This document shows positions 8,879 to 17,824 of a stretch of DNA of 64,000 nucleotides, one piece after another. The notes below the pieces were generated by a model, which worked only from the letters and a program-made list of their open reading frames with translations, made no database searches and was not told where the DNA came from. This DNA comes from Shewanella jiangmenensis (GTDB taxonomy: Bacteria > Pseudomonadota > Gammaproteobacteria > Enterobacterales > Shewanellaceae): assembly GCF_018596335.1 (NCBI RefSeq), contig NZ_JAHEPS010000001.1, forward strand, positions 992,001 through 1,056,000. The letters are read 5' to 3'. Numbering within the stretch: the stretch's first letter is position 1; each line of letters opens with the position of its first letter. The translations under genes were made by a program, and so were the position numbers.

Positions 8879-8889
8879 AAAACAAGCAG

Positions 8890-9102
8890 TTACAGCAGAG
8901 TGACGTTTGCGGCCTGTGGGCCTTTGTTGCCCTGCTCTACGTTAAACTGTACTTGTTGGCCTTCGGCTAAGGTTTTGAAACCGTCGATGGCAATTGCTCT
9001 GAAGTGAACAAAAACATCGGCGCCGCCATTATCTGGGGAGATAAAGCCAAAGCCTTTAGTATCGTTGAACCATTTTACTGAACCAGTAGTTTTAATAGAC
9101 AT
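8890..9102 (-). CDS. Cold-shock domain protein (CspA family)
   Basis: A 70-residue single-domain OB-fold protein that binds single-stranded RNA and DNA and melts mRNA structure. RNP1 is GFGFISPD ([14 protein letters not shown], residues 10-24) and RNP2 is VFVHF (30-34). The start at MSIKTTG (9102) is the family start; the frame runs further upstream only because the leader happens to be open. The leader is AT-rich and long, as usual for cold-shock mRNAs that fold and regulate themselves. Confidence 0.95.
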   Translation of the reverse strand: MSIKTTGSVKWFNDTKGFGFISPDNGGADVFVHFRAIAIDGFKTLAEGQQVQFNVEQGNKGPQAANVTLL

Positions 9103-9507
9103 AAATATCTCGAATAAATAAAAATTGAAGCTACTAAATTGGAAATGAAGAAAAAGGAATCGCAGGATAATTATGACAAACTGATTCAGTTTGAAACTGA
9201 GAAAATCTTGAACTAAATATATCAATAGTAACTGTGCTCTTTGAGCTGCGACAACTATACACTTTATGAGCAGAATAGATAGTTATTTCTCATTTTATTT
9301 TCTCACTTTGCAAATTTACCTCGAAAAATCAAACGTAAAAAATGGCATTAAAACTCATTAAATCAGACGGCTGCAGACAAAATTGAGGTTTTTAAAACAG
9401 CCATAATGAGTTTGCTCAAACTCCCCGCCTCGGCAAAGGTGTTGGCAATGTATTTCTCAGCAGAGATAAGCTGGCGAATGGTCGCAGCCTATTCTTCGGC
9501 CCAAAAG
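9103..9507. other. Leader and promoter region of the cold-shock gene
   Basis: About 400 bases without a gene. The first 140 are AT-rich and probably transcribed as the cold-shock 5' UTR. The rest contains no ORF with a ribosome site. Confidence 0.5.
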
Positions 9508-9536
9508 AAAAGCCTGCTCATCAAGAGCAGGCTTTT
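9508..9536 (-). terminator. Terminator downstream of rlmI
   Basis: AGCCTGCTC / GAGCAGGCT stem (9511-9519 and 9525-9533) with a five-base loop, flanked by A-tract and T-tract. It can act in either direction, but only rlmI (minus strand) runs into it. Confidence 0.85.
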
Positions 9537-9549
9537 GGTTAGGTGCTAT

Positions 9550-9610
9550 GAGTTACCAAATCGAGTTACCAAATCGAGTTACCAAACCGGATTAGCCGGA
9601 TTACCAAACC
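9550..9610. repeat. 13-bp tandem repeat at the 3' end of rlmI
   Basis: GAGTTACCAAATC occurs at 9550, 9563 and 9576 (last copy ending ACC), then a shortened unit and GGATTACCAAACC, which overlaps the rlmI stop codon. The repeat is thus made of copies of the gene's own last codons (Val-Trp-stop on the minus strand). Confidence 0.8.
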
Positions 9611-10791
9611 CGGGCAACCAATCCCTTGAGGTAGAAGCCTTCCGGGAAGGCGGCGCCAATAGGGTGATCTGAGGCTTGGCTCAGGCGCTCGATAAACTGG
9701 GCATCGCGGCCTGCATCCAGCGCGGCGTCAGCGACGATTTTCTGAAACAGATCTGCAGGCATCAGGCCGGAGCAGGAGAAGGTCAGCAGAATGCCGCCGG
9801 GCTTAAGCAGCTGCATGGCAATCATATTGATGTCCTTGTAGCCACGGCAGGCGCCATTGAGCTGGGCCTTGTTGTCGGCAAACTTCGGCGGGTCGAGCAC
9901 TATCACATCGAAGGTTTTGCCTTCGTCGCGGTACTGACGCAACAGCTTGAATACATCGGCTTCGCTGTAGGTCACATGGTCGTCGTTAAGGCCATTGATG
10001 GCCATGTTATGGCGGGCGGTGTCGAGCGCGAGCGTGGATACATCCACGTTTTCGATGCTGGCGGCACCGGCCTTGGCGGCATAAAGACCAAAGGTGCCTG
10101 TGTAGCAGAAGCAGTTGAGCACCGACTTGCCCGCCACGAAACGGGCGGCCATGGCGCGATTGTCGCGCTGATCAAGATAAAAGCCGGTCTTGTGGCCCTT
10201 TTCCACATCAACGGCAATCTTGATGCCGTTTTCTTCAATAATCAGTGGCATGGCAGGCAGCTCGCCATGGAGCAAACCTGTCACCAGCGGCAGGCCTTCT
10301 TTCTTGCGGGAGTCCACATCGGAGCGCTCATAGATGGCGCACTCGGGGAACTGCTCAGCCAGCACAGAAACTAACGTCTCACGCCAGTAATCGGCACCGG
10401 CCGACAGCAGCTGGCACACCAGCACATTGGCGTAGCGGTCGATGGTGATGCCGGGCAGGCCGTCAGACTCAGCGCCCACCAAGCGGTAACCTGTGAGGCC
10501 CTTTTCACCGATAAGCTCATCGCGGCCAGCCTGGGCGCGGGCAATACGGCGGGCGAAAAAGTCGCGATCGATGGCTTCTTCTTTATCGAACGTCCACACC
10601 CGCACCTGAATTTGTGAGGCTTCGGACCAGGCACCGCGGCCAAGCCAGCGGCCATCGTGGGCGACCACATCCACGGTTTCGCCGCTCAACGGCTTCCCCT
10701 TGATGTTGTGAATGCCGCTGGAGAACACCCAGGGGTGACGACGGTCGAGGGACTTTTCACGTCCCGGCTTGAGTTTGATACGAATGCTCAT
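9601..10791 (-). CDS. rlmI: 23S rRNA (cytosine-1962-C5)-methyltransferase RlmI
   Basis: SAM-dependent rRNA methyltransferase (YccW family), 396 residues, the usual length. It has an N-terminal PUA RNA-binding domain (about 3-80, HPWVFSSGI near residue 20), then the Rossmann methyltransferase domain with the SAM loop [16 protein letters not shown], the DPPKF motif ([12 protein letters not shown]) and the catalytic cysteine in FSCSGLM. It modifies 23S rRNA during 50S assembly. ATG 10791 agrees with the family start. The gene is single, with a terminator behind it. Confidence 0.95.
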   Translation of the reverse strand: MSIRIKLKPGREKSLDRRHPWVFSSGIHNIKGKPLSGETVDVVAHDGRWLGRGAWSEASQIQVRVWTFDKEEAIDRDFFARRIARAQAGRDELIGEKGLTGYRLVGAESDGLPGITIDRYANVLVCQLLSAGADYWRETLVSVLAEQFPECAIYERSDVDSRKKEGLPLVTGLLHGELPAMPLIIEENGIKIAVDVEKGHKTGFYLDQRDNRAMAARFVAGKSVLNCFCYTGTFGLYAAKAGAASIENVDVSTLALDTARHNMAINGLNDDHVTYSEADVFKLLRQYRDEGKTFDVIVLDPPKFADNKAQLNGACRGYKDINMIAMQLLKPGGILLTFSCSGLMPADLFQKIVADAALDAGRDAQFIERLSQASDHPIGAAFPEGFYLKGLVARVW

Positions 10792-10847
10792 GAAGATGTC
10801 TCGATAACGCCCAAAAGGCGTGTTTCAGATTGGCAGCGGCCCCGATT

Positions 10848-10926
10848 ATCAAAGTAATCAAAGTACCAAAGTAATCAAAGTTGCCAAAGCTCAAGTTGCC
10901 AACGCTAAAGTTGCCAACGCTGCCGC
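10848..10926. repeat. Imperfect short tandem repeats upstream of rlmI
   Basis: Runs of CAAAGTAATCAAAGTACC and then AAGTTGCCAACGCTA-type units (about 15 bp) fill the space before rlmI. They probably arose by slippage and may carry or displace the rlmI promoter. Confidence 0.65.
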
Positions 10927-11049
10927 TGCCGTGATTGGGCGCTATTTTACCCTGCCTGCGTCACCCTGTTAAGGCGACCTTGGCAGGCATTGCCTTAAAA
11001 ACGCAAAAGCCGATGGTTAAGACCGCCGGTGTGGCGCTTGCGCTCAGCG

Positions 11050-12255
11050 CTACAGCAGCTCAATCCCGGCCACCAGGGCCGCATGATCCGAGCTTTCACT
11101 GTCGCGCTCATACACAGGGCGTCGAAGGTGCTCATCGAATACCGAGAAGTGGCACACCCGGCCACGGGCAGGGGCGAGCGCGCCATCAAAGTCCTGACTT
11201 AACAGGATATGGTCGAGCAAAATCCCCCGCGAGCCCAGATAATGGGTCGGGCGGCGAAGGTGTGTCACCGGCTCCTGCGGCGCCTCTTCGCTGCCCGGCA
11301 TACCAGTCTCGCTGCCGACAAAAGCGCTGTCCAGCGCCAGCCCCTCCATAAACAGCATTGAGGCATCTTTCAGGCCAAAATGATCCACCCGGCGGCGAAA
11401 CGCCTCATCAGACATGGCGCCAAAGCCCGCAGCCATCCGGTCGCTACCATGAATGGCCCCGGCGCCGAGCCAGAAACCGCGAAATTCGGCCGCATCCATA
11501 CCGCCATTAAAATCGCCCATGACCACAAACGGGTTGGCGCTTTCATCGCGACGCGTAAGCAGCGCATGATACAGCAGCATGGCCTCAAAACCCCGGCGGG
11601 CACTGCTGGCAAAACTGCCAAGGGCGCGGTGGGCCAACAGCCGTGGCAGCGCCGTCATTGAGCCAAGTGCCTCAGGGTCAAACAGCGGCCGCGGCGATTT
11701 GAAATGCAGCACATAGATATCGAGCGCGCCCCAGTCAGCAAGTTCTATCGTTGCCCTGAGCACCTTGCGGCCAAAGCGAAAATCGGCGGCAAGCCCCATG
11801 GCGGCAACGGCCTCGGGGCAAGGCTCGACCGCAGTTACCTCAGCAATCGGCAGGCGGCTGGCAATGGCCACCACAGGCGCGTGATACACAAAATCTTCGC
11901 CTTTGGGGCTGTCGACCACGGCAAAATGCACATAACCCTGCTCTGCCATCAAGTGCTTAAGTTCATCGACGCTGAACACCTCCTGAAAGCCAATAATATC
12001 GGCCTCAAGGGATGTTACGCAGTGGCGCAGCCAGTTGCACTTTTTCTGCCACTGGGCATTGGTGTAGATGCGATCAAACTCGTAGGCAGCCGAGGGCGGC
12101 GCCAAAAAGTTAAACAGGTTCAGGGTGGCGATATCCACCCGGGCAAGCTTGTTTGTCAAGGCTTGTTGATTGTCCCCGACCGGCGTGGCTGCCGGGCCCG
12201 ACGCTAAGCTCGCTGCGGGTTCTTCGGCGGATTTGGCTTTTATCGCTTTGGGCAA
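11050..12255 (-). CDS. Endonuclease/exonuclease/phosphatase (EEP) family protein
   Basis: EEP-superfamily metal-dependent hydrolase, about 380-400 residues. Landmarks: IATLNLFNF, IGFQEVF (metal-binding Glu), VLHFKSPRP, FVVMGDFNGGMD (Asp/Asn pair) and a C-terminal SSDHAALV (catalytic Asp-His). No signal peptide. The substrate may be a nucleic acid or a phosphoester. The start is uncertain: the longest frame begins with TTG at 12255, and the conserved domain begins only near IATLNLF, where TTG and GTG alternatives lie about 34-41 codons downstream. It follows the alpha-hydroxyacid oxidase gene on the same strand. Confidence 0.85.
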   Translation of the reverse strand: MPKAIKAKSAEEPAASLASGPAATPVGDNQQALTNKLARVDIATLNLFNFLAPPSAAYEFDRIYTNAQWQKKCNWLRHCVTSLEADIIGFQEVFSVDELKHLMAEQGYVHFAVVDSPKGEDFVYHAPVVAIASRLPIAEVTAVEPCPEAVAAMGLAADFRFGRKVLRATIELADWGALDIYVLHFKSPRPLFDPEALGSMTALPRLLAHRALGSFASSARRGFEAMLLYHALLTRRDESANPFVVMGDFNGGMDAAEFRGFWLGAGAIHGSDRMAAGFGAMSDEAFRRRVDHFGLKDASMLFMEGLALDSAFVGSETGMPGSEEAPQEPVTHLRRPTHYLGSRGILLDHILLSQDFDGALAPARGRVCHFSVFDEHLRRPVYERDSESSDHAALVAGIELL

Positions 12256-12330
12256 GCGGGTTTCCAGACTGGTTTTTGATAAGGCTAAGCCTAGCGTCAG
12301 CGGCCTTTGAGGGCAATATCGATGCTGTTG

Positions 12331-13401
12331 CTACTTGCCCCACAAACAATCGCGGTTCAGTTCTTTTAGGCTGCTTGCGCCAAGCAGTGCCATTACCATG
12401 GCAAGCTCATCTTTCAGGATTTTAAGCATGCGCGCCACCCCGAGGGCGCCGTCCAGCGCCAGCGCCTGCATGAGCGGGCGGCCAAGCAGCACGCAATCGG
12501 CGCCAAGGCACACAGCCTTGGCGATATCGCTGCCACGGCGAATGCCGCCATCGAGCATCACTGTCATCTCAGGCCCCACTGCGGCGCGCACCGCACTCAA
12601 ACACTCTATCGTGGCCGGCACGCCATCGAGCACCCGTCCACCGTGGTTTGAGACGATAATGCCATCGACGCCAACGGCCTTGGCAAGCGCTGCATCCGCT
12701 GGCGACAAAATCCCTTTAAGAATAATGGGCAATGAGCTTTCGCTTCGCAGCGCCTCGATGCTGCGCCAATCCGGCGCACAGGCAAGCAGCCCATCGAGGG
12801 TCGTGGGCGCAGGTTGCATGCCCTCAAGCTCCACCGCGCTCACATTTGCCGGAAGTGAAAAGCCTGTGCGCAGCTCAGACAGCCGAAGCCCGGTCACGGG
12901 CGCATCCACAGTCACCACCAAGGCACTGAAACCACAGTCTTCGGCGCGCCGGATCAAGCTTAAGCTGTCCTGCCAGCGCGGCTGCAAATACAGCTGAAAC
13001 CACAGCGGCGGCCGCTTAGCGGGCAGCGCTGCGCCGCAGGCAGCGCGCGCCACCTCGGCCATAGGACAACTGCTGAGGGTGGAAAGCACAAATCCTAAAT
13101 CCTGCGCCATCGCCGCCGCTGCCGACGCAAGCTCACCATCGGGATGAGCAAGACACTGCAGCGCGAGCGGCGCAAGCATAATCGGCGCCGCCAGCGGCTC
13201 ATTAAAGAGCGTCAGCGAGCAATCCACTTTGGCTGCACGCAGCACCCTTGGCAGCAGCTTAAACTCATCAAATGCCGCCTGATTGCGCTGAAAACTTAAG
13301 CCGTCACCGGCAACGCCAGCCACATACTGCCACAGGGCGTCATTCATCCGGCTGCGGCTTTGCAGCTCGAGTCCCGCAAGGGATAAAAACGAATTGGTCA
13401 C
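12331..13401 (-). CDS. FMN-dependent alpha-hydroxyacid oxidase/dehydrogenase
   Basis: A member of the L-lactate dehydrogenase/glycolate oxidase family, a TIM barrel with FMN that oxidises an L-2-hydroxyacid. Visible motifs: WQYVAGVAGDGLSF (N-terminal), MLAPLALQCLAHPDGE, LWFQLYL, VVTVDAP, ILKGIL (FMN Lys), SNHGGRVLDG (catalytic His and Arg), LDGGIRRGSDIAKAV and LLGRP. At 356 residues it is the usual length, without a membrane-binding segment. It probably starts with GTG at 13401, since the family needs residues before the WQYVAG block; ATG 13347 would truncate them. It lies 30 bases after the TPR gene and may be the tail of that operon. Confidence 0.88.
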   Translation of the reverse strand: MTNSFLSLAGLELQSRSRMNDALWQYVAGVAGDGLSFQRNQAAFDEFKLLPRVLRAAKVDCSLTLFNEPLAAPIMLAPLALQCLAHPDGELASAAAAMAQDLGFVLSTLSSCPMAEVARAACGAALPAKRPPLWFQLYLQPRWQDSLSLIRRAEDCGFSALVVTVDAPVTGLRLSELRTGFSLPANVSAVELEGMQPAPTTLDGLLACAPDWRSIEALRSESSLPIILKGILSPADAALAKAVGVDGIIVSNHGGRVLDGVPATIECLSAVRAAVGPEMTVMLDGGIRRGSDIAKAVCLGADCVLLGRPLMQALALDGALGVARMLKILKDELAMVMALLGASSLKELNRDCLWGK

Positions 13402-13431
13402 TTAATTACTGCCCGTAAAACCAAGTGCGCC

Positions 13432-14886
13432 TCAGCGGCGCGCCGACAGCCGCTCGAGCTGCTCAAGGTTATCTTTAAGGTCGCGCCGCGCCGGATTATC
13501 TTTCAATGCCTGCGCCAGTAACTCAGAGGCGCGGCGCCAATCCGCGCCCTTAATGGCAAGCTGGGCGTGGCCCAGAAGTGCCCGCTCCCGCACCGCTTTA
13601 ATTGCCGCAGCGCGCACATAATAAAGCTCGGCACGGGCGCTTTCGCCCTTGGCCGAGTGCAGCTGGGCCAGCGCCAGCAGCACACTGCCATTTTGCGGCG
13701 CGCCGGACAGCGCCTCAGTAAGCCAGCGCTCGGCTTTGGCACCATCGCCCCGCGCCGAGGCTATCGCTCCTTTAAAGCCAAGATAGCGGGCACGATTGGC
13801 AGCGCTTAAGCCTGGCGGCTCTTGCTTAAGCGCCCGCTCGGCGCCATCCAGATGCCCTTCGGCCAGAAGATAATCGATGGCGGATGCCGCGTCGCCAAAG
13901 TCAGCACCGGCAGTAAGCGCGCGGCCAATCAAAGTGCCGCCCCGCTCCATACTGCCCTGACGCAGATGAATGCGACCGGCCAGCATCAGGTTATCGGCGC
14001 GCTTTTCACCCAGAGCGATGGCGCGCTCAAAGCTTGCCAGCGCGCTCGCCTCTTCGCCGGATTGCAGCGCAAGCTGGGCGCGCATCAGCCACAAGGCGGC
14101 ATCGTCACTGCGCTCGCCCAGCATCTCATCCACCAGCGCCCTTGCCGAAGGGTAGTGCTGCGCCTGCATCAGCGCATGCAGCAGCCCTTCCTGCCACTGG
14201 CGCGAAGCGGGCTCAAGCAGCAGCGCCTGCTGATAACCTGCCACGGCGCCAAAGGGCGAGCCATCCTTTAGATTCATATAGGCGAGCTGCCCAAAAAGCT
14301 GCGCATCCTGCGCCCCGAGTGAAAGCGCCGCTATCAGATGGCGGCGGGCATCTTTGGTGTTGCCGGCCTTCAAATAGCCAAGCGCCGCCGCGCGATGGGC
14401 GCGCATCATGCCGGGCTGAGCCTTAAGCGCAGCTTCAAGCACAGTCGCCGCCTCGCCATAACGTTCAAGGGCAAGCAGCACCTGGCCTTCAACCAACAGC
14501 AGCGCTGCGCTGCGGCCATCGCGGCTGCCACTGAGAAGGCTGGCGGCGCGGCCAAAATCGCGCTTTTCAAGCAAGGGTTTAAGCTCATCGGCAAGCCCCT
14601 GCTCAGCAGGCTTAAGCCGTGGTTCGGCCGCTGGGGCAACATCGTTACTGAAGCTCACCGACGGCGGCGTTAGACTCAGGCTAACCTGCTTATCCATGTG
14701 GGCTGCCAGAGCACTCATATCCGCAGCGGCAAAGGCCGGGGCTGAGCTCAAGGCAAGCGTCGCAGTCATTGCAAGTGTCGCTGTCTGTGCAAGTGCCGCT
14801 GTCAGTGTGACGGCTACGGCCTGCAAGCTCAGCCCGCGCCGCCCACTCATCCTCTTGTTTTCCAATATCTTTTGTCTGTTTTTCAT
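13432..14886 (-). CDS. TPR-repeat periplasmic protein of the TonB2-type operon
   Basis: A 484-residue protein with an N-terminal signal sequence (Ala/Thr/Leu-rich, cleavage probably after ...SAPAFA) and at least eight tetratricopeptide repeats from about residue 110 to the end (for example ALLLVEGQVLLALERYGEAATVLEAALKAQP-type units). TonB2-like operons of Vibrio and Shewanella commonly end with such a TPR protein, probably a scaffold in the periplasm. It is the last gene of the block, 92 bases after tonB. The ribosome site is weak; an internal ATG (MSGRRG, 12 codons later) is possible. Confidence 0.85.
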   Translation of the reverse strand: MKNRQKILENKRMSGRRGLSLQAVAVTLTAALAQTATLAMTATLALSSAPAFAAADMSALAAHMDKQVSLSLTPPSVSFSNDVAPAAEPRLKPAEQGLADELKPLLEKRDFGRAASLLSGSRDGRSAALLLVEGQVLLALERYGEAATVLEAALKAQPGMMRAHRAAALGYLKAGNTKDARRHLIAALSLGAQDAQLFGQLAYMNLKDGSPFGAVAGYQQALLLEPASRQWQEGLLHALMQAQHYPSARALVDEMLGERSDDAALWLMRAQLALQSGEEASALASFERAIALGEKRADNLMLAGRIHLRQGSMERGGTLIGRALTAGADFGDAASAIDYLLAEGHLDGAERALKQEPPGLSAANRARYLGFKGAIASARGDGAKAERWLTEALSGAPQNGSVLLALAQLHSAKGESARAELYYVRAAAIKAVRERALLGHAQLAIKGADWRRASELLAQALKDNPARRDLKDNLEQLERLSARR

Positions 14887-14978
14887 GACGTTCTTTCTGC
14901 TTTCATGATGATTTGTCTGCTTTCATGATGTTGTTCGGCCTGGATGACTTTCTGCCTGGAAATTTTCCGGTGTGCAGC

Positions 14979-15674
14979 TCATGACTTTTTGAATTCAACC
15001 GGCCAGATAAACCTTGCCTTCACCGCCACACCGCCGCGAGTAGGCGGGCTGAATCGGGAGCCGCGCAGCAACTTGTTGATGGCATCGTCAAGCTCGGGAT
15101 GGGGATTATCGGCAATGGCCACCAGTGTGGGTTTGCCGCTTTCATCGATAAACACATCGAGGCGCACCACGGCGCGCTCGACGCCCTTGCGCGCGAGCGC
15201 CGCAGGAAACGCGGTTTTAACCTGGGTCAGCAGGCTTGGCAGCCCATCGAGCTCATCAAGGCCAAAGGCCTGCCAGTCAACACTGAGGTCGGCCTCAAAA
15301 TTGTCGGTAATCTTAAGCACCGGCTCGGGCGCGCGGATATTGAGCGGCGCAGGCGTTGGCACCTCAAGGGAAAGCTCCATGGCCGCGCCCGCGCCTTCAA
15401 CTGCAACTGCTATCGGTGTTTCTGGCATCTGCGCCTGCATAGATGCCGGTGGCGGCGGAGGAGGCAGCGACACGGTTGTCACCTCCCGCACCATCAACTT
15501 TGGCGCGGTGGTGAGCGCACTTTGCTGGCCCAGCCACAGCAGCGCGAGCGCAGCGCCAAGCACGGCGGCGGCAATCAGACTGGCGTAAAAATGATGTCGC
15601 CCGGCTTTTACCGAAGCTTTTACCCGGCTTTTCTCAGGCATTGCGGGGCTTGGCCCCATGCTGCTTTGTGTCAT
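14979..15674 (-). CDS. tonB2: TonB family energy transducer (TonB2-like)
   Basis: A 231-residue inner-membrane protein that spans the periplasm and opens TonB-dependent receptors. It has an N-terminal transmembrane anchor (FYASLIAAAVLGAALALLWL, about residues 28-50), a short proline run (PPPPPP), a Pro/Ala/Glu linker and the C-terminal TonB domain (about 140-231), ending in GGVAVKARFIWPVEF. The linker is much shorter than in E. coli TonB, as in TonB2 proteins. Start ATG 15674 lies next to the exbD stop; a TTG at 15683 is an alternative. Confidence 0.9.
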   Translation of the reverse strand: MTQSSMGPSPAMPEKSRVKASVKAGRHHFYASLIAAAVLGAALALLWLGQQSALTTAPKLMVREVTTVSLPPPPPPASMQAQMPETPIAVAVEGAGAAMELSLEVPTPAPLNIRAPEPVLKITDNFEADLSVDWQAFGLDELDGLPSLLTQVKTAFPAALARKGVERAVVRLDVFIDESGKPTLVAIADNPHPELDDAINKLLRGSRFSPPTRGGVAVKARFIWPVEFKKS

Positions 15675-15679
15675 GGCAA

Positions 15680-16090
15680 TCAACCCTGGGGCAAGGTGGC
15701 GATGCTGACGCTCGCGGCGCCGGCCAGCTTGGCTTCATCCAGCACCTGGACCAAAAGCTCGGTAGACACCAGCTTGTCGGCCTGTATAACCACGGCGCGT
15801 GGCTGCTGTTTCATCAGCTGCGCCACAGTGCCCTGCACGCCGCTGACGCCGATATTGGCGCCGTCGTACATCACCTCGCCGCCCGCGGTAATCGCCAGCA
15901 GCACCAGATTGCGCTCAAGCTTGGCCGCCGACAGCGCCTGGGGCTTGTCCACCTCGACCCCGGTTTCTTTGACAAACACTGTGGTGACGATAAAAAAGAT
16001 CAGCAGAATAAACACCACATCCAGCAGCGGTGACAGGTCGATATGCTGCTGATGTTGCTGCTCAAGCCGCTGCTGAAGATTGGCGCGCAT
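15680..16090 (-). CDS. exbD2: ExbD-type biopolymer transport protein
   Basis: A 136-residue single-pass inner-membrane protein with a periplasmic domain. The membrane helix contains the essential Asp (IDLSPLLDVVFILLIFFIVTTVF). The C-terminal domain (about 60-136) is the ExbD/TolR fold. With ExbB it uses the proton gradient to drive TonB. Start ATG 16090 has GGGAG eight bases upstream; the preceding TTG is rejected. It overlaps the end of exbB and abuts tonB. Confidence 0.92.
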   Translation of the reverse strand: MRANLQQRLEQQHQQHIDLSPLLDVVFILLIFFIVTTVFVKETGVEVDKPQALSAAKLERNLVLLAITAGGEVMYDGANIGVSGVQGTVAQLMKQQPRAVVIQADKLVSTELLVQVLDEAKLAGAASVSIATLPQG

Positions 16091-16451
16091 TGGCCTGCTC
16101 CCGTTCAAGGTTAAGACTGAGGCGCTTTAAATAACCAAGCAGCAGCCAGGCAGGCAGCGCCAGCATCAGCCCAAGCTGGGTGGTCCAGAGCGCATCGGCA
16201 ATGCCGGCGGCCATGCCGCCTTCAAGCCCTTCGCCCCGCGCCATGGCGGCAAAGCTGTCGAGCAGCCCCATGATGGTGCCCAAAAGCCCCAGCAGCGGCA
16301 GCGCCGCCACCGCCTTGCCAAGGGCCTCACACCAGCCCTTGTCGCATCCATCCAGCCCGGTTTGCAGCCGAAGGATCAGAAACGCGATCCGCTGATAAAT
16401 CCCAAGCCCAAGCAATAACAGACACCAGACCAACAGGTTATCGAAACTCAT
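16062..16451 (-). CDS. exbB2: ExbB2-type MotA/TolQ/ExbB proton channel protein
   Basis: A short (129-residue) ExbB lacking most of the cytoplasmic loop, typical of TonB2 systems. There are three hydrophobic segments (near 7-27, 50-65 and 88-106) with the conserved ALPLLGLLGTIMGLLDSF and TTQLGLMLALPAWLLLG channel motifs. It overlaps the upstream TtpC-like gene by ATGA at 16448-16451, showing translational coupling. Confidence 0.92.
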   Translation of the reverse strand: MSFDNLLVWCLLLLGLGIYQRIAFLILRLQTGLDGCDKGWCEALGKAVAALPLLGLLGTIMGLLDSFAAMARGEGLEGGMAAGIADALWTTQLGLMLALPAWLLLGYLKRLSLNLEREQANARQSSAAA

Positions 16452-17824
16452 GCGAGGGCCTCCCTTGGCTGAGCAGCCGCTTCAAAGGGGTTTTTGCCGG
16501 GTTGCTGACCTGGCGTTTCTGGGTCGCTGCCATGCCGTGACAACTGAGCCGCCATTGGTGGCTGCTCAAGCTGACTTAAATGAATGGCGCACTGCTCCAG
16601 CTGGCCGTAATAGGTTTTCACCCGCCGCGCCAGCAGCGCATGCACCAGGAGCGCCGGAATCGCGACGATGAGCCCAAGCTCAGTGGTCACCAGCGCCTCG
16701 GAAATACCGCCGGACACAGCCTGAGGGTCCCCCGCGCCAAAGAGCGTCATCAGTTTGAAGGTTTCAATCATGCCGCTCACAGTGCCAAGCAGCCCCAAAA
16801 GTGGCGACACGGCGGCCGTGATGGCGATGGCACCGAGGAAATATTCCAGCGTCTGCTTATGACCAAGCAAAGCGGCAAACAGCTTGTCGTCGCGCTCTCG
16901 GCCATGCTTTGAGTGAAGGCAGATGTCCATCAGCTCGCGCTGCATCCCAGCAATGCCCGCCACGGCGCGGCGCTCATGGGCAAGCCGCTCGGCAAGCAGC
17001 GGCTGCACCACAGGAAGCCGGTAAAGCTGCCAGGCTTTGAAGAGGGCAATCAGCAGCGCAAACACGCCAAAGGCCAGAATGGGCAAGGCCCACAGGCCAC
17101 CTTTTTGCACATGCTCAGGCAGGGATTCGCGCTCGGCCGCGCGTGCCAGCGCCCGCTCGAGGGTCGGGTCAAACCAGACTGAGCCGGGCTTTCCGTCAAA
17201 CAATGCCTGCAGGCCATCGGCTTCAACCTCGACACCGGCGCGAGGGCCGCTGTCGCTCTGCGCTGCAAATCCGGCGCCGTCGCTGCCTAGGTACCAGCTC
17301 ACAGGCCCAAGGGTCAGCACGGGCAAGGTCACCACCTTGCCATCGGCCATGGCAACGGGCTGATCGCGCCAGCCGGCGGCGTGTGGCAACTCATTTGCCA
17401 GCAGCGCCGACAGCGCGCCAAGTTCAGGCTCTGCCTGTCCGGCAAGGGCCGTGCCTGCCACAAAACGCGCCAATGCCGCGCGCTGAAAATCGGCCTGCTG
17501 CTGCCACTCGCGGCCACGTTGCTTGAGGGATTCAAGACTCATGGCACTTTCATCGGCGGCGCGGCGCACCGCAGATGCCTGCTGTCTAAGCTCCAACAGC
17601 TCGGCCTCGGCGGCGGCGAGGCGGCGGCTTAACTGCTGCCGCTCGGCAAGCTGCGCCTGCTCAAGCTGCTCGAGCTTCGCCTTGCTGGCGCGCACTTCTG
17701 CGGTAAATTCATCGGCCTTAGCAGAAGACTGCGCCAGCATCAGGGCGCCAATCATGCCAAAGGCAAAGGCGAGTGGAGCGAGCCTCATAAAACGGGATTG
17801 ATGGCGCAAGGCACTGTTACTCAT
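16448..17824 (-). CDS. TtpC-like MotA/TolQ/ExbB proton channel family protein
   Basis: A 458-residue protein in three parts: an N-terminal signal or anchor (residues 10-35), a periplasmic coiled coil (about 40-115, KLEQLEQAQLAERQQLSRRLAAAEAELLELRQQ-like), and a C-terminal MotA/TolQ/ExbB domain with LSPLLGLLGTVSGMIETF-like and TTELGLIVAIPALLVHALL motifs. TtpC is the extra component TonB2 needs in Vibrio. The frame is open further upstream, but ATG 17824 overlaps the DUF3450 stop by eight bases and is preceded by a plausible ribosome site. Confidence 0.9.
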   Translation of the reverse strand: MSNSALRHQSRFMRLAPLAFAFGMIGALMLAQSSAKADEFTAEVRASKAKLEQLEQAQLAERQQLSRRLAAAEAELLELRQQASAVRRAADESAMSLESLKQRGREWQQQADFQRAALARFVAGTALAGQAEPELGALSALLANELPHAAGWRDQPVAMADGKVVTLPVLTLGPVSWYLGSDGAGFAAQSDSGPRAGVEVEADGLQALFDGKPGSVWFDPTLERALARAAERESLPEHVQKGGLWALPILAFGVFALLIALFKAWQLYRLPVVQPLLAERLAHERRAVAGIAGMQRELMDICLHSKHGRERDDKLFAALLGHKQTLEYFLGAIAITAAVSPLLGLLGTVSGMIETFKLMTLFGAGDPQAVSGGISEALVTTELGLIVAIPALLVHALLARRVKTYYGQLEQCAIHLSQLEQPPMAAQLSRHGSDPETPGQQPGKNPFEAAAQPREALA

